A stretch of DNA of 64,000 bases from Symbiodinium natans (GCA_905221605.1 CAJNDS010000369.1:664501-728500), one strand, 5' to 3'. Positions 50,531 to 59,760 are shown, counted from the stretch's first letter. A program made the numbers and translations. Notes: a model not told the origin generated them from the sequence alone.

Positions 50531-50638
50531 TCTATATCCTCCTTGGGAATTTTTTTCATTCATTTTTGTTCATAAAAAAACCCAAGAGGATATTAAAAAA
50601 AAACAATATCTTTATTAAGGTTCTAGGGGGAGTATACT
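50531..50638. mobile_element. MITE family L
   Basis: CTATATCCTCCTTGGGAA..GGTTCTAGGGGGAGTATA. Confidence 0.72.
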
Positions 50639-50878
50639 TCTGGCATGGCAGCTCCTGAGTCCTTTGCCACTTCTGCTACTGGGTTTTAGAGTGCTATGCT
50701 TTAATACTTTTTGTTGGTTCTGGGTTCCTATGAAAGCTACTCATACCTAAAAAGTATATACTTTCGAGTGAGTGAGTGAGTATATAATATGTTTTTTTCT
50801 TTTTTCCAGGGTCTACTCCAAAGTAGGGACTGCTTGTCTTCGGTTCTGTTGAGTTGTCGACACCGTCGCACCAGGCAG

Positions 50879-50930
50879 GTTGCCTGCGCTTCGACTTGCT
50901 TCGCGGCCAGGAGCTGGCGCTAGTTCAGAG
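50879..50930 (+). CDS. CLRFD-motif exon, copy 2
   Basis: CCAGGCAG acceptor, CLRFDLLRGQELALVQ, donor AG|GTTTTA. Same end phase as the copy at 45234-45291. Confidence 0.52.
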
Positions 50931-50944
50931 GTTTTATTGCCGTG

Positions 50945-51043
50945 AGGCTCCACGTACCCATATAGTATATACTTAGGGCCCAAAGTACCTATGTAAGAAC
51001 CCCTTTGAGGCCTAAGTATCTACTATGTGGGAACATGGAGCCT
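50945..51043. mobile_element. MITE family I
   Basis: AGGCTCCACGTACCCATATA..GTGGGAACATGGAGCCT. Confidence 0.72.
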
Positions 51044-51276
51044 TTGGGTTGGGGATTGAAAAGAGGTCTAGGATGATTTAGGGTTTGGAAACCTTGGCGG
51101 TTGGGAGGCCCCGGGGTTTCATGGCTTAAAGTCTTTGTAGAGCCTATTCTGGGTTAGGGGACTTTTAAAAGGTTTCGGGGTCTAGGGTGTAGAGTCTAAG
51201 GCCGAGCGTGGCCTTATGAGTTGCAAGGGGGTTAGGGTATAGCCGATGCGTAGCCAACATGTTCGCGGGTTCGAAG

Positions 51277-51319
51277 ATGGAGCGAGGCGGCCAACTATGA
51301 AAGTCTCTTCGACCCGGGG
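51277..51319 (+). CDS. Candidate exon with GTGAGG donor
   Basis: GGTTCGAAG acceptor, WSEAANYESLFDPG, donor GTGAGG. Confidence 0.45.
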
Positions 51320-51472
51320 GTGAGGGCTCAGGGTGTAGGGTGCGGGTAAAGGAGCTCCCCCCCCCCTTCCCCAAACCCTAAACCCTAAACCCTAAACCCT
51401 CAACCCCAATTAAGCCACGCCAACAAAAAGCCACGAACCCCCTCCCCCCAAAAAGATGTAGACCTGAGGGGT

Positions 51473-51632
51473 CGGAAGAATTACCAACAGTATTCCCTTA
51501 TGGTCCCTTTGTAATTCTACTTTACAGGAACCCCCCAAAACCCTATTCTAACTAACAAGGCCCAAGGAGTAGCCCTAAACCCTAAACCTTAAACCTTAAA
51601 CCCTAAACCCTAAACCCTAAACCCTAAAGCCC
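51473..51632. mobile_element. Composite insert: dispersed element plus telomeric array, 14-bp duplication
   Basis: A copy of the 3166 element followed by CCCTAAA units (51573-51628), bounded by TAGACCTGAGGGGT at 51459-51472 and 51633-51646. Confidence 0.85.
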
Positions 51633-51635
51633 TAG

Positions 51636-51679
51636 ACCTGAGGGGTGCAGTGCTCCAGGAGGCTAGCAGTGGACGCTTC
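51636..51679 (+). CDS. Candidate exon next to a duplicated boundary
   Basis: GCCCTAG acceptor inside the duplication, LRGAVLQEASSGRF, donor GTGAGC. The frame is open further (VSYEASRELWT). Confidence 0.45.
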
Positions 51680-51710
51680 GTGAGCTACGAGGCATCACGC
51701 GAACTGTGGA

Positions 51711-51951
51711 CTTAAGGACCAAATGAACCCTATAAGGGTTTAGGGTTTAGGCTTTAGGGTTTAGGCTTTAGGGTTTAGGGTTTGGGGTTCAGGGTTTGCC
51801 GGCAACGCCCTCAGTCTGGATGCAAAAAGGGTTTGGGGTTTGGAGTGTAGGGCTTGGGTTTAGGGTGTCTGTGTTTCATATACCTTTATCGGAATTATAG
51901 TAATGATAGGGAATCTGACCCCCAATTTGGGGGTTCATTTGGTCCCGAAGG
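51711..51951. mobile_element. MITE family G split by TTTAGGG-rich insert
   Basis: CTTAAGGACCAAATGAACCC at the left, TTCATTTGGTCCCGAAGG at the right, with about 130 bp of TTTAGGG/TTTGGGG and a filler between. Confidence 0.75.
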
Positions 51952-52222
51952 TAGCTAGTAGGGGCTTATAGAGTAAGGACAGGCAACGATTCAGATCCCG
52001 AGTCTGAGTTTCTATGGGGTAAACTGCAGATTAAGCCCCAGAGAGGTGGCATGAACGATGTATGAATGTCAGAGTTCAGGGTTTAGGGTTTAGGGTTTAG
52101 GGTCTAGGGACTTTCCAGAAAGTCTGGCTTTTAACACATTTTCCCCTAATAGGCCCTATAGTATATTACTAATTATAGTGGAAGGACTCTACCCAGGTCT
52201 GCACTTCCCTTCTTCTGCTCAG

Positions 52223-52298
52223 GTCTTTGAGTCCGCGGACGCTGTGGAGAAGCACAAGGAGATGCCCTACACCAAAGCCTGGGGAGCGTTTCAGTATG
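52223..52298 (+). CDS. WGAFQ-motif exon, copy 3 (most complete)
   Basis: Strong acceptor CTTCTTCTGCTCAG, VFESADAVEKHKEMPYTKAW then GAFQY(G), GC donor. Aligns with parts at 46723 and 47801. Function unknown; a domain repeated in at least three places. Confidence 0.65.
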
Positions 52299-52569
52299 GC
52301 GATGCTCTGCCGAAAGTAGACAGCTGTTGTCCCAGACCTTTTGGTTATTGCCATTTTAGGGGAGGGCAGAAGAAGGGGGGGGGGGGGTGTACGCGCTATC
52401 CTTTAAGGACTTAAACTTAAAACCCCAACCCCTCACATCAACCGGGGCTTTCAGAAGCAAGACCAAACCCCACCTCTGCTTCGAAGTTCAACTCTTAACT
52501 CCACAGCATCCCCCGGACGTCTAAAGCCCAAACTTTCCTAAGAAACGCAGCTCGATAAAGCCCTAGATC

Positions 52570-52632
52570 CCTCACCCTAAACCCTAAACCCTAAACCCTA
52601 AACCCTAAACCCTAAACCCTAAACCCTAAACC
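52570..52632 (-). repeat. Telomeric tract (CCCTAAA)n
   Basis: Nine units before the next exon. Confidence 0.97.
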
Positions 52633-52647
52633 CCCTCTCAACCTAAG

Positions 52648-52704
52648 GACAAGAAGCCTCTGACCAGCAAGACCGTCACAAAATACACCGCTTTGGATCT
52701 TCAA
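52648..52704 (+). CDS. Candidate exon
   Basis: ACCTAAG acceptor, DKKPLTSKTVTKYTALDLQ, possible GC donor; open further (APELLT, then TGA). Confidence 0.45.
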
Positions 52705-52877
52705 GCGCCAGAGCTTCTGACCTGACACGCCTCAGCATAGGCTTAGGGTTTAGGGTTGAGGGTTTAGGGTTTAGGGTTTAGGGTTTAGGGCTACTCCGGT
52801 TTGGGGAGGGTTTACACCTCGGTGCCTTGGGCTTCTTAGGATTCCTCAGCCTCTCCCTAACCTTATCATCCACGCAG

Positions 52878-52941
52878 CCCCGCTCCAGGGAACCGCAGCA
52901 TGCGAGCACGGCCTGAAGCCGATGAATCGTATGCACAAGAA
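52878..52941 (+). CDS. Candidate exon with strong splice sites
   Basis: CTTATCATCCACGCAG acceptor, PLQGTAACEHGLKPMNRMHK, donor GTAAAG. Confidence 0.5.
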
Positions 52942-53058
52942 GTAAAGCCTATATAGTTTCAGCATCGCTCGACGCCGTGGCGCAGACCTGACGAGTTGAA
53001 AAACAAAATGTCGAAGCTCCGCACCTGAGATTGAAGCCGCCAGCTCATAGGTCTACTT

Positions 53059-53246
53059 GGAGGTTCATGGGTAATATATATATATATACATACAGATATA
53101 ACATATATACATATAGGTATATATGTATATATATATATGTAGGGTTAGAAGTGCCTCTAAATAAGGTTAAGTGCCTCTAAATAAGGTTATGACCATATAT
53201 CGTGGCCCTACTTAAAAACCCTACTTCGAAGTACCCATGAATCTCC
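53059..53246. mobile_element. MITE family P with (TA)n core and 20-bp tandem duplication
   Basis: GGAGGTTCATGGGTA / TACCCATGAATCTCC ends. AAGTGCCTCTAAATAAGGTT occurs twice in tandem (53149-53188). Confidence 0.75.
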
Positions 53247-53248
53247 AG

Positions 53249-53293
53249 GTGCAGGGTTGGCATCCGGGCCTCCAGGGCTTCAACCCCTCATGG
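53249..53293 (+). CDS. Candidate exon between two MITEs
   Basis: ATCTCCAG (end of family P) acceptor, CRVGIRASRASTPH, donor GTTCGG at the start of the family B element. Confidence 0.4.
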
Positions 53294-53294
53294 G

Positions 53295-53515
53295 TTCGGA
53301 TGTTGCCCCCTTATACTAAGAGTGGTTTAGGGGTTTGGGGATCACCCAAAAACCTTGAGCAACCTCACAGGCAAGCTACCACTGGAGCCCTGAAGCAGAA
53401 GGGGTTTGGGGTTTAGGGTTTAGGGTTTAGGGCCTAATTAGGGGTTTATAGGGATTAGAATTTGGGGTGTTGGAATCCCTATGAAGGACTGCCAGTATAA
53501 GGGGTAACATCCCAA
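53295..53515. mobile_element. MITE family B with exact 8-bp duplication, split by telomeric DNA
   Basis: TTCGGATGTTGCCCCCTTAT..ATAAGGGGTAACATCCCAA. CTCATGGG flanks both ends (53287-53294, 53516-53523). About 110 bp of TTTAGGG/TTTGGGG and filler sits inside. Confidence 0.85.
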
Positions 53516-53719
53516 CTCATGGGCTTTCCGGGGGTTTAGGGACTTGCAGCCCATGCATGCCAGGAGGGCTTAGGGTTTAGGGTTTAGGCTTTAGGGTTTA
53601 GGGTTTAGGGTTTAGGGTTTAGGGTTTAGAAGCGCCCTTCCCTCAATCAAACAGGAGGAATAAGAAGAGCAGGACGAGAGGCAGAGAGGGAGAGAGAGAG
53701 AGTGTCTTGATCCGGAAAG

Positions 53720-53812
53720 TCACTCCCTAAACCCAAAACCCCAAGCCCTAAACCCCAAACCCTAAACCCCAAACCCTAAACCCTAAACCCCAAACCCCAA
53801 ACCCTAAACCCT
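53720..53812 (-). repeat. CCCTAAA/CCCCAAA mixed tract
   Basis: About 13 units. Confidence 0.95.
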
Positions 53813-53820
53813 GTGTGCAG

Positions 53821-53930
53821 CAGCGGGTCCCTGGTCCTCCTCGGCGGCGACGAAGGCGCCATTCCGCCCGCGGCGAGCCTCTTGAAGAGCAGGGGGCCTC
53901 AGGACCCTCGTTGGGTGCTCCTCATGAGCT
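53821..53930 (+). CDS. Kelch-like exon
   Basis: TGTGTGCAG acceptor after the C-tract, SGSLVLLGGDEGAIPPAASL then LKSRGPQDPRWVLLM. GSLVLLGG is the Kelch-type start. Confidence 0.48.
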
Positions 53931-54027
53931 TATAGCAACCCTTCAGGGTATGTAGTGGGTACAGATACATACATAAGTTTAAGAGCAAAAAGGTGATTTG
54001 TTTAAGTAAACAAATGCACACAGTCAT

Positions 54028-54554
54028 TATATGTATATATATATATATATATATACATGGAAATCTATAAGGACCCGAAAGAGGGACTCGGCCCAACCTG
54101 TAGACGATGCCCAGAATCGCAACTGCCACAATTGGAGCCCCAGATGACGCCTGGCGAAGCCAAGATGGCGAGACCTGGGCTGGGAACTTGGATTCTTGGG
54201 GACGATCTTTGTTAGGGTTTAGGGTTTATAGGGTTTAGGGTTTAGGGTTTAGGGTTTAGGGTTTAGGATTTTCGGGGAACTGTGCGGGCTTGGGATTCGG
54301 GATTTGGGTTTTACCTATAGGACTTAACCCCGACCCACAATACCACAACACGCTCCACTGTGAGGTGCTTCAGACCCAGGAAGCCCCATGGCCGGCTCGG
54401 AAGTATTTCGGCGCCCGAGCCTCAAGAAAGGTTTTGAAGTTTCAGGGGTGTCTATGTAGATGTTTCTAGGTCTTTTTTTATGTATCTATATAAATAAATA
54501 CACCTATATATGCGTATATATATATATATACATATGACACACATACACACATAC

Positions 54555-54585
<31 letters not shown>

Positions 54586-54588
54586 CAG
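54028..54588. other. (TA)n runs and three candidate short exons
   Basis: (TA)n at 54028-54056 and 54516-54588 (with CATA units). Candidate exons 54160-54210 (QDGETWAGNLDSWGRS, donor GTTAGGG) and 54374-54430 (PGSPMAGSEVFRRPSLKK, donor GTTTTG). Confidence 0.4.
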
Positions 54589-54836
54589 TTTTGGTGTACG
54601 GAGCAAGAAAGGCTGTTGGGCTCTTCAGGGTTTCGGACACTCTGGCTCTCTGAGGCACCAAACCTCAAAGCCCCAACGCGCAGGGGTTTGGGGGTTGTTT
54701 GGGGTTTAGGGTTTGGGGGTTTAGGGTTTAGGGCTTAGGGTTTAGGGTTTAGGGTTTGGGGGTTTAGGGTTTAGGGTTTAGGGTTTGGGGTGCCAAAGGG
54801 TTTAGCGCTTGACTAGGTTTTAGGGTTTAGGTGTAG

Positions 54837-54930
54837 TGACCTCTTGCGGCCTCTGCGCGGCTTCGGGGGGCGGGGCAAGCGGGTGATGTCAAACGGGGAA
54901 GAGGGTCTCGGGATCAGGATGTATTGTTCT
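54837..54930 (+). CDS. Candidate exon, R/G-rich
   Basis: GGTGTAG acceptor, DLLRPLRGFGGRGKRVMSNG then EEGLGIRMYC. Confidence 0.38.
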
Positions 54931-55110
54931 GCGTGACAGCCCGATGCGGGATGTCAGTGTGTGGAAGCAAGGGTTGCAAACTTGAGGAGAAACACAGGAA
55001 GACCTGATCACACAATCTCATCTTTCCGAGCTGGAGCATGTGTGGGCGTTGTTGAGGCGTGGGTTTTTGCATCCAAGGCTACACCAATGTCATATTGAAC
55101 CCATCTAGAG

Positions 55111-55204
55111 GCTACCCATTTCATTGAGAGCCAACATCGATGAGGGCATGAGAGCACCCAAAGGCCGTTACAGACGGCGGAGAAGGTCGTCGGCTCAGCA
55201 ACCG
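55111..55204 (+). CDS. Candidate 31-codon exon, arginine-rich
   Basis: CTAGAG acceptor, LPISLRANIDEGMRAPKGRY then RRRRRSSAQQP, donor GTCAATG. Confidence 0.45.
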
Positions 55205-55290
55205 GTCAATGTGTGTGTGTGTGAAAAGGAGGCATCATGCACCAGTTTAGGTTCAAAAGGGTTTAGGGTTTAGGGCATGGGCGGCGCGAG

Positions 55291-55369
55291 GGGTCTTCAT
55301 CGCGGGTGGCCTGGGGCACTCAAACAGCGGCGGATTCAACGACGTCTGGCACTCACAGGCCGGTGTTGG
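55291..55369 (+). CDS. Kelch-like exon ending at GTTTAGGG
   Basis: GCGCGAG acceptor, VFIAGGLGHSNSGGFNDVWH(SQAGV), donor GTTTAGGG. GG..NDVW-S is typical of Kelch-type beta-propeller repeats. Confidence 0.58.
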
Positions 55370-55483
55370 GTTTAGGGTGGAGGGTTTAGGGCTGAGGTTC
55401 AACAGGACCCCTATTTGCTTTTTTTGGGGTGTATAGGGTCAAAAGTTTGTTCTCCCCCTTTGTTTTCGAGTTTTCGCTGGCAG

Positions 55484-55540
55484 GGTTTGGGCGGGAGCCC
55501 TTGTCGGTGTCTTTCGAACCTTGGCATTGGGAGACTTCGG
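55484..55540 (+). CDS. Candidate exon, hydrophobic
   Basis: TTCGCTGGCAG acceptor, VWAGALVGVFRTLALGDF, donor GTTGCAGG. Confidence 0.45.
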
Positions 55541-55744
55541 GTTGCAGGTTTGGGGTTTAGGGTTTAGGGTCATTTGCAAGGGCGCAGTTTCATGCGTAGG
55601 GGAGTTCACTCACCCCCCCCCGCCCCCCCTTCCGAGCCTTTTTTTATTGCTTTTCACATGCAAACGGGGTCCTGGAATGCATCCAGTTGCTTAGTTGGAG
55701 GTAGTTGGGGGGCCGACCCATGACCAAGGCCACAAAAACCGCAG

Positions 55745-55853
55745 ATCCACGAGATGGGTAGGCAAAATCTCCACATCAAGAACTCAGATCTCCAAGGCAA
55801 GCATGCTTAGCACGCCTCTTCGCAACAGTATAAGGTGTGGGTTTGGCACGTGG
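55745..55853 (+). CDS. Candidate exon
   Basis: AACCGCAG acceptor, STRWVGKISTSRTQISKASM then LSTPLRNSIRCGFGTW; TTTAGGG tract follows. Confidence 0.42.
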
Positions 55854-56016
55854 GTTTAGGGTTTAGGGTTTAGGGTGAAGGGTTTAGGGTTTAGGGTTTA
55901 GGGTTTAGGGTTTAGGGCTCCCCCAGGTCCAAGACGTTTCTACTTTTCAGGGTTTGGGCCAAGGGTTATCGTTGAGGGCTTGGGAAAGGGGATTCAGGCC
56001 ACGGGTTGGGGTTGAG

Positions 56017-56103
56017 AGTGGGAGGGAGGGAGGCAGGGAGGAAGGGCGAGAGAGAGAGATAGAGAGAGAGAGAGACAGAGAGACAGAGAGACAGAGAGAC
56101 AGC
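56017..56103. repeat. GGGA/GA/GACA purine repeat
   Basis: GGGAGGGAGG, then (GA)n, then GAGACAGA units. Confidence 0.93.
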
Positions 56104-56226
56104 GAGAAAAGTAGAGCGAACATGAAAAGAATAAGTAAACATTAACAAAAGAAAGAAGAAAGAGGGCATTTTGGGGGCATAAGTTTTCAGGCGGCTTTCT
56201 AGGGCCTGCAGATGGTTTAATGCCAG

Positions 56227-56583
56227 GACCTGGGGAAGACGTGGCAAGCCGTGCTGCTGGCAGCACCATGGAGCGTCGCTAGCTTGGCACAGTTGGTTGA
56301 GGGTCTAAGGCTGATAGGGCTCATACCCACACCACCACCACCGCCACCACCACCACCACCACCACCACCACGACCACCACCGCCACCGCCACCGCCACGC
56401 CACCGCCACCGCCACCGCCACCGCGACCACCACCACCACCACCACCACCACCACCACCACCACCACCACCACCACCACCACGACCACCACCACCACCACC
56501 ACCACGACCACCACCGCGACCACCACCGCGACCACCACCGCGACGATGACGACGACGACGTGGTGGAAAAGTTCTGTTCCAAG
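56227..56583 (+). CDS. Kelch-like exon with in-frame (CCA)n repeat
   Basis: TGCCAG acceptor, DLGKTWQAVLLAAPWSVASL AQLVEGLRLIGLIP; then CCA/CCG/CGA repeats coding proline, histidine, arginine and aspartate runs, and finally VVEKFCSK with donor AAG|GTGTTG. The G-x-TW-x-x-V..AAPWS part fits the second half of a Kelch repeat begun at 55291. 119 codons in one frame. Confidence 0.52.
56331..56546. repeat. (CCA)n/(CCG)n trinucleotide repeat
   Basis: About 70 units with CCG and CGA variants; every frame is open here. Confidence 0.97.
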
Positions 56584-56651
56584 GTGTTGTTCACTTCTTC
56601 GAAATGAGTTGTGCTACTGCAAGCCAGATACGTTCAGACGCGGGGTTCCTG

Positions 56652-56817
56652 AACCCTAAACCCTAAACCCTAAACCCTAAACCCTAAACGCTAAACCCTA
56701 AACCCTAAACCCTAAACCCTAAACCCTAAACCCTAAACCCTAAACCCTAAACCCTAAACCCTAAACCCTAAACCCTAAACCCTAAACCCTAAACCCTAAA
56801 CCCTAAACCCTAAACCC
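56652..56817 (-). repeat. Telomeric array (CCCTAAA)n, about 23 units
   Basis: One AACGCTAAA variant. Confidence 0.98.
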
Positions 56818-56824
56818 AGGCCAG

Positions 56825-56906
56825 GCAGGAGACAAAGAAGAGAACTTGGGTCTAGAGAGGAGGTCGCAGGAGTGCAGGCAGGACTGCTCTATTCAACAGA
56901 CACGGG
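56825..56906 (+). CDS. Candidate exon directly after telomeric array
   Basis: GGCCAG acceptor, AGDKEENLGLERRSQECRQD then CSIQQTR, donor GTTTAAG. Confidence 0.48.
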
Positions 56907-57057
56907 GTTTAAGCTGCAGTGTTTAGGGGGTTGAGGTTGCTGCGATGTTTAGGGTTTAGGGTTTGGGGTTTAGGGTTTAGGGTTTGGGGTTTGGGGTTTA
57001 GGGAGGAAGTCCGAAAACCTAAGTTGTTCCTGGGACTTCCGAGCTGATTTTACGCAG

Positions 57058-57165
57058 GTGAGCAATCCTCTTGAAACCCTCAGAACTCCTTTGGAGTTCA
57101 TGATCTTTTGTGTTGGGCCCAACATGTGTTGTAGGAATGAGAGTCGCAACCAACGGGCGTACAGA
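57058..57165 (+). CDS. Candidate 36-codon exon
   Basis: TTTACGCAG acceptor, VSNPLETLRTPLEFMIFCVG then PNMCCRNESRNQRAYR, donor GTTCCC; phase 0 at both ends. The frame stays open to 57285. Confidence 0.5.
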
Positions 57166-57707
57166 GTTCCCCGGTACTATCCCGCCCCAAAGCGAAGCCC
57201 CAAAGCCCTAAACCCTGAACCCTGGGAGGCGATTCTCCACAGGCCCCTTGTGTTCCCTTTTGCCGGTTTAGGGTTTAGGGTTTAGGGTTTAGGGTTTAGG
57301 GTTTAGGGTTTAGGGTTTCCTTGGAGATACCTTTCATCTTTCTTCTAAAGCCTCAAGGGGATTCTCTTGCTTGAGGCCCACTTGCCAGGGCTGGAAACAA
57401 GCCACCGCCTAAACCCCCACCAGGGCCCGAAATCTTACTAGACACCACCAAGGCCCTTAAACCTTACTAGCCCTAACCCTAAACCCTAAACCTGAAACCC
57501 GAAACCCTAAACCCTATAAACCCCAAATCCCCAAAACTCCCAGCCTAAACCCCTGAGCTTTAAGGGCCGCCACTCCTTTGGACTGGTACGCGCGAAGGGA
57601 CCTCAGCGTAGCACTGGGCCTCCCAGCTTTTAGGACTTCGGGTTTAGGGTTTAGGGTTAGGGTTTAGGGTTTAGGGTTTAGGGTGTAGGGTAGGGTTTAG
57701 GGTTTAG

Positions 57708-57751
57708 GAACGGAAGCTGGTGCAGGACAGGAGGGTGGCTCGGCTTAGCTG
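57708..57751 (+). CDS. Candidate exon with TTTAG acceptor
   Basis: GGTTTAG|G, ERKLVQDRRVARLS, donor GTAGGG. Confidence 0.42.
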
Positions 57752-57921
57752 GTAGGGGGGGCACCCAGCCTGAATGCATGTCCTCATGTGAGGAGATTTG
57801 AATGCTACTTGGTTCAGGGGTACTTATAACCCGAATTGTTATTACATACTTCGGGGGGCTTGTAAGTACAGATATACAGTACCCTGAACCTCAGTGTCAT
57901 TGCCTTTTTCTTCAACGTCAG

Positions 57922-58002
57922 AGGCTAGGAGCCCGTTTCTGTGAAGTTTATATGGACGGGATCTCTTTTCCACACGAGTGTGCAGACGGAAGAAGAGTCT
58001 AA
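57922..58002 (+). CDS. Candidate last exon with stop
   Basis: Excellent pyrimidine tract TGCCTTTTTCTTCAACGTCAG, RLGARFCEVYMDGISFPHEC then ADGRRV and TAA. Probably the 3' end of a gene; unknown family. Confidence 0.55.
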   Translation, partial: RLGARFCEVYMDGISFPHECADGRRV

Positions 58003-58194
58003 AATGTTACCAAAGAGGAGGCTCTTTTCGGCACCCTAAACCCTAACCCTAAACCCTAAACCCTGAACCCTAAACCCTAAACCCGACGCCGCGGCACACA
58101 ACCCGAAGGCTCGAGAGTAGTGACGGATCTGGGCTCAGGGAGGCCCCCCCCGCCTCACGAGGCGACTCGGGAGCCTTCTATGCCTAGGGTTTAG

Positions 58195-58246
58195 GGCGTT
58201 TAGGGTTTAGGGTTTAGGGTTTAGGGTTTAGGGTTTAGGGTTTAGG
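58195..58246 (+). repeat. Telomeric tract (TTTAGGG)n
   Basis: Seven units, the last giving TTTAG|G to the next candidate exon. Confidence 0.95.
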
Positions 58247-58294
58247 TGGTTTCTGGGTGGCCTATGTGTAGGCAGCTGCTTGCCTGGAGCCAGG
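58246..58294 (+). CDS. Candidate exon with TTTAG acceptor and GTAAGC donor
   Basis: WFLGGLCVGSCLPGAR; donor GTAAGC. Confidence 0.42.
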
Positions 58295-58540
58295 GTAAGC
58301 CTGAGACGCCGAAACCCTAAAGCCGATCGCGAGCATGAAGCCTTAGGGACCTAAACTCTTAAAGCCTTCGACCCACTGTGCTTTTAGGGTTTAGGGTTTA
58401 GGGTCTAGGGTCTAGGGTCTAGGGTTTAGGGTTTAGGGTTTCGGGTTTAGGGTTTAGGGTTGCTGCTTTGGGCTCAGGGCTTTTGGCTTTGGGCTTAGGG
58501 ATTGGCAGCTTGGATGAAGGCCCTAAGAATCCAAAAACCC

Positions 58541-58645
58541 TAAACCCTAAACCCTAAACCCTAAACCCTAAACCCTAAACCCTAAACCCTAAACCCTAAA
58601 CCCTAAACCCTAAACCCTAAACCCTAAACCCTAAACCCTAAACCT
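58541..58645 (-). repeat. Telomeric array (CCCTAAA)n
   Basis: Fifteen units. Confidence 0.98.
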
Positions 58646-58667
58646 AAACTGTCGAGAGGGTCTGCAG

Positions 58668-58836
58668 GAACTAACCCCGGCCCCAAGACCCCAAATCAAG
58701 GGAGTCATACTCGGACCCCTAAGGATCTACCCCCAAGAGGTTCCCTTAAATGCTCCGACTATGGCCCTTATATTCCCTTGAAGTATCTTGAAACAGGTCC
58801 CCAAACCCACTAAGGGTACAACCTTACGAGTCCGAG
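58668..58836 (+). CDS. Two candidate exons over a 57-bp GT-AG intron
   Basis: 58668-58739 ELTPAPRPQIKGVILGPLRI(YPQE), donor GTTCCC. 58797-58836 VPKPTKGTTLRVR(G) after TTGAAACAG, donor GTAGAG. Both in phase 0 at the join. Confidence 0.52.
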
Positions 58837-58946
58837 GTAGAGTCGCAGGACTAAAGCCCTATTCCCCGAAAGCGCCTAAAGCGCTAAACCCCCAAACGCC
58901 CCCTAAAACCCATCAACAACCCCGAACTCTCCAAAAATGGCCTTAC

Positions 58947-59040
58947 CTAGTAGAAGAGTACGTAACCTTTAACCTTTTTGGGGTAGTATAGTCCCCGGAA
59001 AATCCCAAAGGTTAACCTTTAATTCCCCCAGGTTACTGGA
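58947..59040. mobile_element. MITE family E
   Basis: Near copy of 44049-44155. Confidence 0.75.
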
Positions 59041-59163
59041 CAAAAAAAGCTTAAAACCCAACTCCGAAGGCCAAGCCTGAAATGTGAAGCCCCTGTAACA
59101 ACAACGTCTAAAGCCTCAAGAGCCCTGGGGTTGCCCCCCCCCCCCCTTCCGAAACCCTAAGCC

Positions 59164-59273
59164 GTAAACTCCAGAAACTTGGAGCATCCCTAGCCCCATA
59201 CCCCAAAAGGTATACAAAAGGGAATCCCAGCCCTAATCATCCTTAAACCATGTTCCAATTTTCTGGAGTTTAC
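59164..59273. mobile_element. MITE family N
   Basis: GTAAACTCCAGAAACTTGGA / CCAATTTTCTGGAGTTTAC ends. Second copy 62885-63000. Confidence 0.78.
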
Positions 59274-59348
59274 TCTCAAACCCTAAACCCTAAACCCTAA
59301 ACCCTAAACCCTAAACCCTAAACCCTAAACCCTTGGGTCCCTTAAGAG

Positions 59349-59406
59349 GCGATGCCGACGCCCAGCTCCCGACCGGGCAGACCGCCACCAGGGGAGGATG
59401 GGGAAG
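59349..59406 (+). CDS. Candidate exon
   Basis: CTTAAGAG acceptor after a CCCTAAA array, AMPTPSSRPGRPPPGEDGE, GC donor. Confidence 0.38.
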
Positions 59407-59676
59407 GCTGGCCCTAAACCCCAAACCCCTAAACCCTAAGCCCTAAACCCTAAACCCTAAATCCGCTGGCAGCTGAACTAAGAGACAGCTGACGCACCCG
59501 AGTCTGCGAGGGCATCCCCCTGTACGCTCCCCAACCCGGAAGCTAGCTTTAGGGTTTAGGGTTTAGGGTTTAGGGTTTAGGGTTTAGGGTTTAGGGTTTA
59601 GCATAGCAGGGCTTCTCTGGTTGAGGGTTAAGGGGGTTGATCTCTTGGGACCGCTCTGCTGCACACTCGTGCCACC

Positions 59677-59760
59677 CTAAACCCTAAACCCTAAACCCTA
59701 AACCCTAAACCCTAAACCCTAAACCCTAAACCCTAAACCCTAAACCCTAAACCCTAAACC
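59677..59760 (-). repeat. Telomeric array (CCCTAAA)n
   Basis: Twelve units. Confidence 0.98.

Noticed and set aside
51793-51830. Exon-like FAGNALSLDAKR before GTTTGGGG
   Set aside because: It lies within the insert that splits a family G MITE, so it cannot be an ancestral exon. It shows that short AG-frame-GT blocks arise by chance.
53371-53403. Exon-like ASYHWSPEAEG before GTTTGGGG
   Set aside because: Same reason: it is inside the insert that splits the family B MITE with an intact 8-bp duplication.
56217-56594. Minus-strand ORFs of W, V or G runs
   Set aside because: Translations of the (CCA)n repeat on the other strand; no independent support.
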